Source of the DNA: Martinezella hainanensis
GTDB lineage: Bacteria > Pseudomonadota > Alphaproteobacteria > Rhizobiales > Rhizobiaceae
DNA: 64,000 bases
Assembly (NCBI RefSeq): GCF_900094555.1
Contig: NZ_FMAC01000006.1
Location: 310,001-374,000, forward strand
Reading direction: 5' to 3'
Shown here: positions 8,906 to 17,454 of the stretch, in pieces
How positions within the stretch are numbered: the stretch's first letter is position 1
How the letters are laid out: the number at the start of each line of letters is the position of its first letter
Position numbers and translations under genes: made by a program
The notes under the pieces: model-generated
What the model saw: only the letters and a program-made list of their open reading frames with translations
Database searches by the model: none
Told to the model about the DNA's origin: nothing

Positions 8906-10089
8906 CTGATCTACAGAAGCTCCACGAAGAGATGACCGGATGGAGGCATGACATCCATCAACACCCGGAGTTCGGGTTCGAAGAGAAGCGCACGTCCGCA
9001 TTCGTCGCATCGAAGCTTCGTGAATTCGGACTCGACGTTGCGGAGGGTCTCGGAGGAACGGGCGTTGTTGGAACATTGACGCGTGGGACCAGCAATCGGT
9101 CAATCGCGCTCCGTGCAGATATGGACGCCCTGCGCATAACCGAGCAAAGCGATTTGCCCTACAGATCTGTCAATCCGGGCGTGATGCACGCCTGCGGCCA
9201 TGATGGTCATACGACCATGCTGTTGGGTGCTGCCAAGTATCTGGCCTCAGAAGGCGGTTTCGACGGCACGGTCCGCTTTATCTTCCAGCCCGCCGAAGAA
9301 TGGGGCAGAGGCGCGCTCTCGATGCTCGAAGATGGATTGATGGACCGCTTTCCATTTGAGGAAATCTACGGGATCCACAACATGCCCGGCGTTCCGGTCG
9401 GCGTGCTGCAGACCAAGCCGGGCGCGATGATGTCGGCCGAGGACAACTTCGAGATCGTTCTTCACGGTGTCGGAGGCCATGCCGCCCGTCCCCACTGGGG
9501 CAATGAGGTGCTGGTAGCTGCGTGTGCGATAGTTACGAACCTTCAGACGATCGTCTCGCGAAGGATCAGCCCGACGGATATTGCGGTGGTCTCCGTGACC
9601 GAACTCCTCACGGACGGCACGCGAAACGCACTCCCGGGCATGGCACGGATCCTCGGGGACGCCCGAAGCTTCAAGCCCGAAATCAGCCAGTCAATCGAGA
9701 GGCAGATGCGTATCATCGCGGAGGCCACTGCGGCGGCCTACAATGTGACCGCGGACGTTAAATACACGCGTGAATTCGTTCCGCTCATCAACGATACAGA
9801 ACTGGTGCAGGAGGTGTTTGCGGCTGCGAGAACCATCCTTCCCGCGGATAATGTCATTGAGGTCGCAGAGCCTGTCACTTCCTCCGAAGATTTTGCGCAT
9901 TTTCTGAGCCACGTACCCGGTTGCTTTATGAATCTTGGCAACGGTGAAACGTCCGCTCCCCTTCACAATCCCAACTTCGACTTCAATGACGCAGGACTTA
10001 TCCATGGCGTCAGAACCCATGTCGCGATCGTGCGACGTCGCCTTCCCGAGGTTCCTACGTCGGAGGACGCAAATCTCCGGCTCTCGTGA
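8902..10089 (+). CDS. M20D amidohydrolase (hippurate hydrolase/aminoacylase type)
   Basis: A 395-residue metallopeptidase of the M20D branch, which hydrolyses N-acyl amino acids. The metal-binding segment VMHACGHDGHTTMLLG lies at about residues 93-108, FQPAEEWGRGA near 130 and a lid domain from about 180 (GVGGHAARPH). TSSEDFAHF near 330 completes the site. Its ATG overlaps the lyase stop (ATGA), so the two are translated together. The likely job is to release free 2,3-diaminopropionate from an acylated form such as an oxalyl or acetyl derivative before the lyase acts; that is inference from context. Confidence 0.85.
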   Translation: MTDLQKLHEEMTGWRHDIHQHPEFGFEEKRTSAFVASKLREFGLDVAEGLGGTGVVGTLTRGTSNRSIALRADMDALRITEQSDLPYRSVNPGVMHACGHDGHTTMLLGAAKYLASEGGFDGTVRFIFQPAEEWGRGALSMLEDGLMDRFPFEEIYGIHNMPGVPVGVLQTKPGAMMSAEDNFEIVLHGVGGHAARPHWGNEVLVAACAIVTNLQTIVSRRISPTDIAVVSVTELLTDGTRNALPGMARILGDARSFKPEISQSIERQMRIIAEATAAAYNVTADVKYTREFVPLINDTELVQEVFAAARTILPADNVIEVAEPVTSSEDFAHFLSHVPGCFMNLGNGETSAPLHNPNFDFNDAGLIHGVRTHVAIVRRRLPEVPTSEDANLRLS

Positions 10090-10162
10090 ACAGCAACAGG
10101 AGAGCCGAGCGAAAAGCTCTGATCTAACTCACTGTCTAAACATTCAAAAAAGGGGAATGACG

Positions 10163-11263
10163 ATGAAGAAGCTACTTTTGGCTGCGACGATGCTTGTTGC
10201 GATCGGTACGCCGGCTTTCGCTGACATGACGATCGGCTGGGGTGGGCCGATCACGGGCGGCAGTGCCGCGGTCGGCGAACAAAACCTCAATGGCGTGAAG
10301 CAGGCAATCGAGGACATCAACGCATCGGGCGGCATCCTCGGCGAGAAGCTTGTCCTTCAAGTCGAAGACGACGCGGGCGATCCAAAGCAGGCTGTCTCCG
10401 TTGCCAATCGTCTTGCTGCAGCCGGGGCTCAGTTCGTAATCGGCCATCAGAACTCCGGGGCATCCATCCCGGCATCGGATATCTATGCCGAAAATGGCAT
10501 GCTGCAGGTTACTCCTGCTTCCACGAATCCAAAGTTCACAGAGCGAGGTCTCTGGAACACGTTCCGCACCTGCGGCCGGGACGATCAGCAAGGTACGGTC
10601 GCCGGAAACTATCTGACCCAACACTTTGCCGGGAAGAATGTCTTCCTCGTCCACGACAAGACTCCTTACGGACAGGGTCTCGTCGAAGAGGTTAAAAAGA
10701 CAATCAACACGGGCGGCCTGACCGAAGTTGGCTTCGAAGGAATCAACGTCGGCGAGAAGGACTTTTCAGCCCTGATCGCGAAAATTAAAGAAACCAAAGC
10801 CGACGTGATCTATTTCGGCGGGGTCTATACCGAAGGCGGACTCATTCTGCGCCAGTTGCACGATCAAGGCATCAAAATTGCGATGGTCGGTGGCGACGCG
10901 ATGTTTTCCACGGAATTCGCGGCAATCACCGGCCCTGCTGGCGAAGGTACCCTGATTACATTTGGTCCGGACGCCAGCAAGAACCCGGCTGCGGCGGACG
11001 TTCTTAAGAAGTTTGCCGAGAAGAAGATCAATCCCGAAGGCTTTACGCTGTATGGATATGCAGCCATGCAGGTCATCAAGGCCGGTATAGAGGCTGCCGG
11101 CAAGGCCGATCCTCAGACTGTCGCCGACAAACTTCATAGCGGCATGTCGATCAACACCGTTATCGGCCCGCTTGCCTACACTCAAAAGGGCGATATCACT
11201 CGCCTTGATTTCGTCCTTTACGAACTCAAGAACGGCAAGTTCGAGGAACAAGCGACGAAGTAA
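10163..11263 (+). CDS. Branched-chain amino acid-type substrate-binding protein (LivK-like)
   Basis: A 366-residue periplasmic binding protein of the Leu/Ile/Val family. The second of two ATGs is chosen because AAAAAGGGGA lies seven bases upstream and the protein then begins with a good signal peptide (MKKLLLAATMLVAIG, cleavage near AFA-DMT). The fold is marked by WGGPITGGSAAVGEQ, EDDAGDPKQAVSVANRL and the YFGGVYTEGG segment. Given its place after the lyase and amidohydrolase, its ligand may be a polar non-protein amino acid or peptide. It is followed by a strong hairpin before the permease genes. Confidence 0.9.
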   Translation: MKKLLLAATMLVAIGTPAFADMTIGWGGPITGGSAAVGEQNLNGVKQAIEDINASGGILGEKLVLQVEDDAGDPKQAVSVANRLAAAGAQFVIGHQNSGASIPASDIYAENGMLQVTPASTNPKFTERGLWNTFRTCGRDDQQGTVAGNYLTQHFAGKNVFLVHDKTPYGQGLVEEVKKTINTGGLTEVGFEGINVGEKDFSALIAKIKETKADVIYFGGVYTEGGLILRQLHDQGIKIAMVGGDAMFSTEFAAITGPAGEGTLITFGPDASKNPAAADVLKKFAEKKINPEGFTLYGYAAMQVIKAGIEAAGKADPQTVADKLHSGMSINTVIGPLAYTQKGDITRLDFVLYELKNGKFEEQATK

Positions 11264-11282
11264 CGCTTCGCTCCGGCTCATC

Positions 11283-11330
11283 GGCTGTGTCTGGCGCGCA
11301 TGTCAGTAACCATGCACGCCAGACACAGCC
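11283..11330 (+). terminator. Large hairpin between binding-protein and permease genes
   Basis: A perfect 14-base inverted repeat (11283-11296 with 11317-11330) continues through one mismatch into five more pairs (11298-11302 with 11311-11315), leaving an eight-base loop. There is no T-tract after it, so it is more likely a partial terminator or an mRNA-stabilising element that lets the binding protein be made in excess over the membrane subunits. Confidence 0.75.
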
Positions 11331-11409
11331 CTATCATCGCTGACATCGATAAAAAATCGAACCCTATCCAGGGCAGTGGCAGTGCATGCTTTTCTTCCGG
11401 GAGGACACC

Positions 11410-12312
11410 TTGGAATACTTCATTCAACAGCTCTTCAACGGGCTGACCCTCGGGTCGATCTATGGCCTCATCGCCATCGGATATACGATGGTCTACGGCA
11501 TCATCGGTATGATCAACTTCGCCCATGGCGACATCTTCATGCTCGGTGGTTTTGCCGCGATGATCGTCTTCCTCGTGCTCACTTCGGTTTTCGCAGGCCT
11601 GCCGGTAGCAGTCGTGCTGCTGGCGATGCTCGTGGTCGCGATGCTCACAACCAGCCTCTGGAACTGGACGATCGAGCGCGTCGCCTATCGACCGCTTCGA
11701 GGATCGTTTCGGCTGGCTCCGCTCATCACCGCAATCGGCATGTCGATCGTCGTCTCGAACTTCATCCAGGTCGTGCAAGGGCCGCGCAACAAGCCGATCC
11801 CGCAGCTTATTGGCGATGTCTACCATATCGGCGCGATCACCGTATCACTGAAGCAGATCATTATCATCGCCCTGACCTCGCTGCTTCTCGTCGTCTTCTG
11901 GTACATCGTCAACAAGACTGCACTCGGCCGCGCTCAACGCGCCACCGAACAGGATCGCAAGATGGCGGCACTTCTCGGAATCGACGTTGACCGCACGATC
12001 TCCGTCACCTTCATCATGGGCGCGGCACTCGCTGCCGTCGGCGGCACGATGTTTCTGGTTTACTATGGTGTGGCCAATTTCACCGACGGCTTTGTTCCAG
12101 GCGTGAAAGCATTCACGGCCGCCGTCCTGGGTGGCATCGGCTCGCTACCGGGCGCGGTCCTCGGTGGCCTCCTGATCGGCCTCATCGAGTCTCTTTGGTC
12201 GGCCTATTTCACAATCGACTACAAAGATGTCGCGACATTCGCAATCCTGGCTTTCGTCCTGATCTTCAAGCCGACCGGCATCTTGGGGCGGCCGGAAGTC
12301 GAGAAGGTATAA
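11410..12312 (+). CDS. Branched-chain amino acid-type ABC permease (LivH-like)
   Basis: The first membrane subunit of the Liv-type importer, about 300 residues with eight hydrophobic segments. I prefer a TTG start at 11410, because GGGAGG lies five bases upstream and the protein then begins at the conserved EYFIQQLFNGLTLGSIYG; an in-frame ATG at 11386 has no such site. Family marks are GIIGMINFAHGD and the ATEQDRKMAALLGI coupling loop (near residue 180). The next gene starts five bases after the stop. Confidence 0.88.
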   Translation: MEYFIQQLFNGLTLGSIYGLIAIGYTMVYGIIGMINFAHGDIFMLGGFAAMIVFLVLTSVFAGLPVAVVLLAMLVVAMLTTSLWNWTIERVAYRPLRGSFRLAPLITAIGMSIVVSNFIQVVQGPRNKPIPQLIGDVYHIGAITVSLKQIIIIALTSLLLVVFWYIVNKTALGRAQRATEQDRKMAALLGIDVDRTISVTFIMGAALAAVGGTMFLVYYGVANFTDGFVPGVKAFTAAVLGGIGSLPGAVLGGLLIGLIESLWSAYFTIDYKDVATFAILAFVLIFKPTGILGRPEVEKV

Positions 12313-12316
12313 GGTC

Positions 12317-13711
12317 ATGCAACACACATTGCGCCCCACCACCATCAAGCGCAGCGACGGGCTCGTATTAAGAGGCATCCGTGAGGGTGTCTTCGCTGGC
12401 CTCATCTCGCTCGGGCTCTTTGTCCTCTACATTGGCCTTGGCACCCAGCAGAACATGAGCAACCAGTTGATCCTTGTCCAACGTTGGGGTCTTCTTGGGA
12501 TATTCGTCGCGGTCGCCGCAGTCGGTCGCTTCGCCATGGTTGCTTTCATCCAGCCCAGCATCGACAAGCGGAAGTTGGCCAAGGCGAAACGCGACGAGCA
12601 GGAACTCTCAACGGGCCAGAGCTTCTTCCGGCAGCATTTCCTGAAGATCGCACTCGTTACACTTCTGCTCTACCCGATGGTTATCTACGCACTCGTCGGC
12701 GCTCAAGGCTCGTTGAAATGGGTCGACAACTTTGGAATACAGATCCTCATCTACGTCATGCTCGCCTGGGGCCTGAACATCGTCGTCGGTCTCGCGGGTT
12801 TGCTCGATCTCGGCTACGTCGCATTCTATGCTGTCGGCGCATATTCCTACGCCCTTCTTTCCAGCTACTTCGGCCTATCTTTCTGGCTGCTGCTGCCGCT
12901 CTCCGGAATCTTTGCTGCTCTCTGGGGTATGGCCCTTGGGTTTCCGGTGCTGCGTCTGCGCGGCGACTATCTGGCGATCGTGACACTTGCCTTCGGCGAG
13001 ATCATCCGCCTCGTCCTCATGAACTGGACGGAGGTCACCAAGGGCACCTTCGGCGTCTCCGGCATTCCGAAGGCAACACTCTTTGGCATTCCTTTTGACG
13101 CCTCTGCGGGCGGATTTGCCAAGCTCCTCGGTCTGCCTATTTCGGCCGCCTACTACAAGATTTTTCTCTTCTATCTGATCCTAGCGCTTTGTCTTCTCAC
13201 GGCTTACGTCACAATCCGGCTTCGTCGGATGCCCATCGGCCGCGCTTGGGAAGCGCTGCGCGAGGATGAGATCGCCTGTCGCTCGCTCGGCATCAACACG
13301 GTCACGACCAAGCTCACGGCTTTCGCAACCGGTGCGATGTTTGGCGGCTTTGCGGGGGCTTTCTTTGCAGCCCGCCAAGGCTTTGTCTCTCCCGAGTCCT
13401 TCGTATTCATGGAATCGGCGGTAATCCTGGCGATTGTCGTTCTCGGCGGCATGGGGTCGCTGACGGGCATCGCGATCGCCGCGATCGTCATGATCGGCGG
13501 TACGGAACTGCTCCGGGAAATGGCATTCCTGAAGGCCGTCTTCGGTCAGGACTTCACACCTGAGCTCTATCGCATGTTGCTCTTCGGTCTAGCCATGGTC
13601 ATCGTCATGCTGTTCAAGCCTCGAGGGTTTGTCGGCTCGCGGGAACCAACCGCCTTCCTGAAGGAACGCAAGGCGGTGTCCGGAAGCTTTACCAAGGAAG
13701 GACACGGCTAA
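12317..13711 (+). CDS. Branched-chain amino acid-type ABC permease (LivM-like)
   Basis: The second membrane subunit, 464 residues. Like other alphaproteobacterial LivM proteins it has an extended N-terminal region (about 130 residues, three hydrophobic segments separated by the charged KRKLAKAKRDEQE stretch) before the conserved permease core that begins near LAWGLNIVVGLAGLLDLGY. The coupling loop WEALREDEIACRSLGIN lies near residue 310. Its stop overlaps the ATG of the ATPase gene by one base. Confidence 0.9.
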   Translation: MQHTLRPTTIKRSDGLVLRGIREGVFAGLISLGLFVLYIGLGTQQNMSNQLILVQRWGLLGIFVAVAAVGRFAMVAFIQPSIDKRKLAKAKRDEQELSTGQSFFRQHFLKIALVTLLLYPMVIYALVGAQGSLKWVDNFGIQILIYVMLAWGLNIVVGLAGLLDLGYVAFYAVGAYSYALLSSYFGLSFWLLLPLSGIFAALWGMALGFPVLRLRGDYLAIVTLAFGEIIRLVLMNWTEVTKGTFGVSGIPKATLFGIPFDASAGGFAKLLGLPISAAYYKIFLFYLILALCLLTAYVTIRLRRMPIGRAWEALREDEIACRSLGINTVTTKLTAFATGAMFGGFAGAFFAARQGFVSPESFVFMESAVILAIVVLGGMGSLTGIAIAAIVMIGGTELLREMAFLKAVFGQDFTPELYRMLLFGLAMVIVMLFKPRGFVGSREPTAFLKERKAVSGSFTKEGHG

Positions 13712-14556
13712 TGTCGAGCGATACCCTGCTCAAGGTCGAGCACCTGTCGATGAGGTTTGGGGGACTGATGGCCATCAGCGACCTGTCCTTCGAGGCCCGA
13801 CGTGGCGAAATCACAGCGCTGATCGGCCCAAATGGTGCGGGCAAGACCACCGTTTTCAACTGTATCACCGGATTCTACAAGCCGACGATGGGTATGATCA
13901 CACTCACCCGGAAGACCGGCAAGCAGCATCTGCTGGAGCGGCTACCGGACTTTCGCATTACTCGTGAAGCCAAGGTCGCCCGTACTTTCCAGAATATTCG
14001 TCTATTCTCAGGCCTCACGGTTTTGGAAAATCTCTTGGTTGCTCAGCACAATGAACTGATGCGTGCCTCGGGATACACGATCCTCGGCCTGCTTGGGATT
14101 GGAGCCTACAATCGCGCGTCTGCGGCCGCCATCGAGCGCGCCAAGCATTGGCTGGAAAGGGCCGATCTCATCGATCGTGCCGATGATCCCGCGGGCGATC
14201 TATCGTACGGCGCTCAGCGCCGCCTGGAAATTGCCCGCGCTATGTGCACAGGCCCAGAACTGCTCTGCCTGGACGAGCCGGCCGCAGGCCTGAACCCTCG
14301 AGAATCCCTGGCTCTCAATGGGCTGCTGCAGGGCATTCGCGCCGAGACGGGCACATCATTTCTGCTCATCGAGCATGACATGTCGGTTGTCATGGAAATT
14401 TCCGACCACGTCGTCGTTCTCGAATACGGTCAGAAGATCTCCGACGGCACGCCTGAGCATGTGAAAAACGACCCAAAGGTCATCGCAGCCTATCTGGGGG
14501 TCGAGGACGAAGAAGTCGAAGCGGTTATTGCGACTGTAGAAGGGGGCATACTTTGA
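13711..14556 (+). CDS. Branched-chain amino acid-type ABC ATPase (LivG-like)
   Basis: A 281-residue ATPase with Walker A GPNGAGKTT (about residues 37-45), the Q-loop RTFQNIRLF, a signature LSYGAQRRLEIARA (the LSYG form is usual for LivG), Walker B LLCLDEPAAGLNP and the H-loop EHDM. It pairs with the LivF-like ATPase encoded next. Its stop TGA overlaps the ATG of that gene (TGATG), indicating translational coupling. Confidence 0.92.
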   Translation: MSSDTLLKVEHLSMRFGGLMAISDLSFEARRGEITALIGPNGAGKTTVFNCITGFYKPTMGMITLTRKTGKQHLLERLPDFRITREAKVARTFQNIRLFSGLTVLENLLVAQHNELMRASGYTILGLLGIGAYNRASAAAIERAKHWLERADLIDRADDPAGDLSYGAQRRLEIARAMCTGPELLCLDEPAAGLNPRESLALNGLLQGIRAETGTSFLLIEHDMSVVMEISDHVVVLEYGQKISDGTPEHVKNDPKVIAAYLGVEDEEVEAVIATVEGGIL

Positions 14557-15284
14557 TGGCCGGGAAACAGCTTCTCAAGATTCAGGGGGTCGAAACATAT
14601 TATGGCAACATTCGCGCCCTGGCGGGGGTCGATGTCGAGGTCCGTGAAGGCGAGATCGTCAGCCTGATCGGCGCGAACGGAGCAGGCAAGTCGACACTGA
14701 TGATGACGATCTGCGGCAGTCCACATGCGCGCAGCGGGTCGATCGTGTTCAACGGCACAGACATCACGCACATGCCGACGCATGAGATCGCCCGTCTCCG
14801 GATCAGCCAGTCACCGGAAGGCCGCCGCATTTTCCCACGGATGACTGTGACTGAGAACCTGCAGATGGGAGCCGGGCTCGACAATCTCAAATTCTTCAGG
14901 GAGGACGTCGCAAGGGTATTTGCGATATTCCCGCGCCTGAAGGAGCGTCAGCACCAGCGGGCGGGAACCATGTCAGGCGGCGAGTTGCAGATGCTTTCGA
15001 TCGCCCGCGCGTTGATGGCGCGACCGAAGCTCCTGCTTCTCGACGAACCGTCGCTCGGTCTCGCACCGCTTATCGTCAAGGGCATTTTCGAGCAAATCAA
15101 GAAGCTCAACGAACAGGAGGGCCTGACAGTCTTCCTCGTCGAGCAGAATGCGTTTGCAGCCCTCAAGCTTTCACATCGCGCCTACGTCATGGTGAATGGC
15201 AAGGTCACGATGAGCGGTTCGGGCAAAGATCTTCTCGCCGATCCGGAAGTTCGCGCAGCCTACCTTGAAGGCGGACGGCACTAG
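14556..15284 (+). CDS. Branched-chain amino acid-type ABC ATPase (LivF-like)
   Basis: The second ATPase of the importer, 242 residues from the ATG that overlaps the LivG stop. Motifs are Walker A GANGAGKST, the Q-loop SPEGRRIFP characteristic of LivF, the signature MSGGELQML, Walker B LLLLDEPSLGLAP and VEQNAF at the H-loop position. With the preceding four genes it completes a full LivKHMGF set. Confidence 0.92.
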   Translation: MAGKQLLKIQGVETYYGNIRALAGVDVEVREGEIVSLIGANGAGKSTLMMTICGSPHARSGSIVFNGTDITHMPTHEIARLRISQSPEGRRIFPRMTVTENLQMGAGLDNLKFFREDVARVFAIFPRLKERQHQRAGTMSGGELQMLSIARALMARPKLLLLDEPSLGLAPLIVKGIFEQIKKLNEQEGLTVFLVEQNAFAALKLSHRAYVMVNGKVTMSGSGKDLLADPEVRAAYLEGGRH

Positions 15285-15305
15285 GAAAGAGACAAGGATA
15301 CGGAC

Positions 15306-15659
15306 ATGCAAGGACTATTCTTCGAACCGGACGCAGGCGTCCATCTGATCATCCGCGGCTTTGTCGTTCTCCTCGGCTTGTGGACGGCCTGGCGCGCTGG
15401 CAAGGCGGTGGCGGACGCTTGGAGCAGCTATCCTCTTGTACTCTGCCACACCTTTCTCATCGCCTGGGTAATGCAATTCCTCCATCACGCGCTGTTCAGC
15501 GGCCCGATGCTCAGCGTATCTTTTTACTTCATTGATTTTGCACTGCTGCTCGTTTTCTCGACGGCGGGATTCCGATTCCGTCGCACCAGCCAGATAGTCA
15601 ACAATTACTATTGGCTGTACGAAAAGACATCTGCCTTTTCATGGCGCGCCAAGGTCTAA
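15306..15659 (+). CDS. DUF6867-type small membrane protein of Liv operons
   Basis: A 117-residue protein with three hydrophobic segments (about residues 15-35, 45-65 and 75-95) and a basic, aromatic C-terminus (RRTSQIVNNYYWLYEK). It starts 21 bases after livF. Proteins of this type are found at the end of liv operons in Rhizobiales; their role is not established, but constant association suggests assembly or activity of the transporter. I recognise it by size, position and overall pattern only. Confidence 0.75.
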   Translation: MQGLFFEPDAGVHLIIRGFVVLLGLWTAWRAGKAVADAWSSYPLVLCHTFLIAWVMQFLHHALFSGPMLSVSFYFIDFALLLVFSTAGFRFRRTSQIVNNYYWLYEKTSAFSWRAKV

Positions 15660-15669
15660 GTACCTTCAA

Positions 15670-15703
15670 ATGGAAGCAGCGACGTAGAGTTGTTGCTTTC
15701 CAT
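15670..15703 (+). terminator. Imperfect hairpin after the Liv operon
   Basis: ATGGAAGCA at 15670-15678 pairs with TGCTTTCCAT at 15694-15703 with one bulged base. It lies between the small membrane protein gene and the TSUP gene and may terminate or attenuate the Liv transcript. No T-tract is visible. Confidence 0.4.
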
Positions 15704-15725
15704 ACGTTCTAAGAGAGACTCATCA

Positions 15726-16484
15726 ATGACATTCGATCAAGTTCTTCTTGCTGCCGCCGCATTCGGTGCAGGAGTCCTCAATTCGATCGCCGGAGGTGGA
15801 ACATTCCTGACCTTCCCGGCTTTGGTCTATACCGGCGTGCCTGTCGTTGCGGCCAACGCCACGAGCGCTGTCGCGGTGTTCCCCGGGTATCTGGGCGCGA
15901 TTGGTGGTTTTCGCAAGGAGATTACGCAATTCGAGCGGAGCAGGTTGATGAAAATTACTTTGCTGACGATAGTGGGAGGACTCGTTGGATCTCTGCTGCT
16001 CCTGGTGTCCTCAAACCAGGCTTTCTCCGTTGTGGTTCCTTTTCTTCTGGCCATGGCGACCCTGGCTTTCACTTTCGGCGGCCATATCAGACGATGGTTG
16101 GCAGATCACAGCGACAGTTATTCCAACAGCCCGCTGAGTATAGTGTTCGTCGCGGTCTATGGCGGCTATTTCAATGGTGGACTCGGGATCGTACTGCTCG
16201 CGCTATTCTCGCTCTGGGGAATGCGTGATCTGAACCTGATGAATGGGCTAAAGAACCTTGTCTCCTTCATCATATCGGCAATCTCGGTGGCGACGTTCGC
16301 CGCGGCGGGGATTGTCGCCTGGCAGCCGGCGATTTTGATGGCAGTCGCGGCAGCAATTGGCGGCTACATGGGTGCCCCGCTCGCAAGGGTTCTCCCGGTC
16401 ACCGTTGTCCGGACCATCGTGATCTTGGTTGGATCCGTTCTCAGCGTCGTTTTCTTCCACCGGGCGTTCTTCGCGATCGGATAG
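15726..16484 (+). CDS. TSUP-family permease (TauE/SafE type)
   Basis: A 252-residue membrane protein with about eight hydrophobic segments, of the TauE/SafE/TSUP family of anion exporters and importers. The family repeat is marked by GVLNSIAGGGTFLTFPAL near residue 15 and a second half beginning near VYGGYFNGGLGIVLLAL. The ATG at 15726 gives the normal N-terminus and follows AGAGAGA. Substrates of the family include sulfite, sulfoacetate and other small organic acids. Co-direction with the diaminopropionate operon is the only context, so its substrate is open. Confidence 0.85.
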   Translation: MTFDQVLLAAAAFGAGVLNSIAGGGTFLTFPALVYTGVPVVAANATSAVAVFPGYLGAIGGFRKEITQFERSRLMKITLLTIVGGLVGSLLLLVSSNQAFSVVVPFLLAMATLAFTFGGHIRRWLADHSDSYSNSPLSIVFVAVYGGYFNGGLGIVLLALFSLWGMRDLNLMNGLKNLVSFIISAISVATFAAAGIVAWQPAILMAVAAAIGGYMGAPLARVLPVTVVRTIVILVGSVLSVVFFHRAFFAIG

Positions 16485-16683
16485 GAGAAACATGGATCCA
16501 CCGTGCCAACACTCACGTCGCAATCGCGATCTCGTCATTGGCTCAAGCCAGCAGCGCGGCTTCCTTCATTCAATCATATCCCCATGTCCGATTCCACCAG
16601 CACTCAGGTGGCAGAAAATCTTCCCATAGCGGCGAAGATGAGCGGAATGCGGATACCGACCACAGATCGAAATTTCCAATATC

Positions 16684-17439
16684 CTAAGCCACTGCTTGCG
16701 CCCCGGTGATCTCAACCAGAGAGCCGCAGATGAAGGCAGCCTCGTCTGACGCCAGGAATGCAACCAATGCGGCGACTTCCTCGGGCTTGCCTATGCGCCC
16801 AAAGGGCACGAGCTTATCCAGGTCCGCAATCGTGCGGCCAGACCGCCTTATGCCCGCTTCCAGCATTGGCGTGTGGATTTCGCCTGGGCAAACTGCATTG
16901 ACCCGGACCTTGTCTGGCGCATAGTCGCGAGCCAGATTCTGGGTGAATGCCGCAACGGCTGCCTTCGTCGTGTTGTAGGCAATGTGGTTCGGTGCTGGAT
17001 AGAGCCCCCATTGCGAAGCCGTGTTGACGATCGCCCCGCCCCCGCCCGCAATCATGTGCGGAAGTACGGCACGGCATAGGTGGAACATCGAATCGAGATT
17101 GACGGTGAAGCTGATGTCCCAATCCTCATCCGACAAGGACAGCAGATTGCCGCGTCGGTTGATGCCGGCATTGTTCACGAGGATATCGACACGATCCTGC
17201 AAGCCAAACGCCTGCTCCACGAGATTGAAGCACGCGTCCTTCCTTGCAATATCCGCCGCAATCATCGTCGCAGCGCCTCCGTCGGCCTTGATACCGTTAA
17301 CGACCTGATTAGCGGCGTCGGCGTTCACGTCCGTCACGATGACGAGTGCCCCTTCGCTTGACAAGCGCCTGGCGATGGCCGAGCCGATCCCTCCGCCTGC
17401 TCCCGTAACGATCGCAACCTTGCCCTCAAAACGTTTCAT
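16684..17439 (-). CDS. Short-chain dehydrogenase/reductase
   Basis: A 251-residue classical SDR from the ATG at 17439 (GGAG upstream; another in-frame ATG at 17454 abuts the preceding stop). It has the Rossmann motif TGAGGGIGS near residue 13, NNAGIN near 88, catalytic Ser in NTASQWG and the YNTTK catalytic pair near 155-159. It is the last gene of the long minus-strand hydroxyproline-type operon, directly behind another SDR. It probably oxidises or reduces a hydroxyl or keto intermediate of that pathway; substrate unknown. Confidence 0.85.
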   Translation of the reverse strand: MKRFEGKVAIVTGAGGGIGSAIARRLSSEGALVIVTDVNADAANQVVNGIKADGGAATMIAADIARKDACFNLVEQAFGLQDRVDILVNNAGINRRGNLLSLSDEDWDISFTVNLDSMFHLCRAVLPHMIAGGGGAIVNTASQWGLYPAPNHIAYNTTKAAVAAFTQNLARDYAPDKVRVNAVCPGEIHTPMLEAGIRRSGRTIADLDKLVPFGRIGKPEEVAALVAFLASDEAAFICGSLVEITGAQAVA

Positions 17440-17454
17440 AGGAATCATCTCCAT

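Noticed and set aside
11386..11409. ATG at 11386 as start of the LivH-like permease
   Set aside because: No ribosome-binding site, and it adds residues outside the conserved N-terminus; the TTG at 11410 has GGGAGG five bases upstream.
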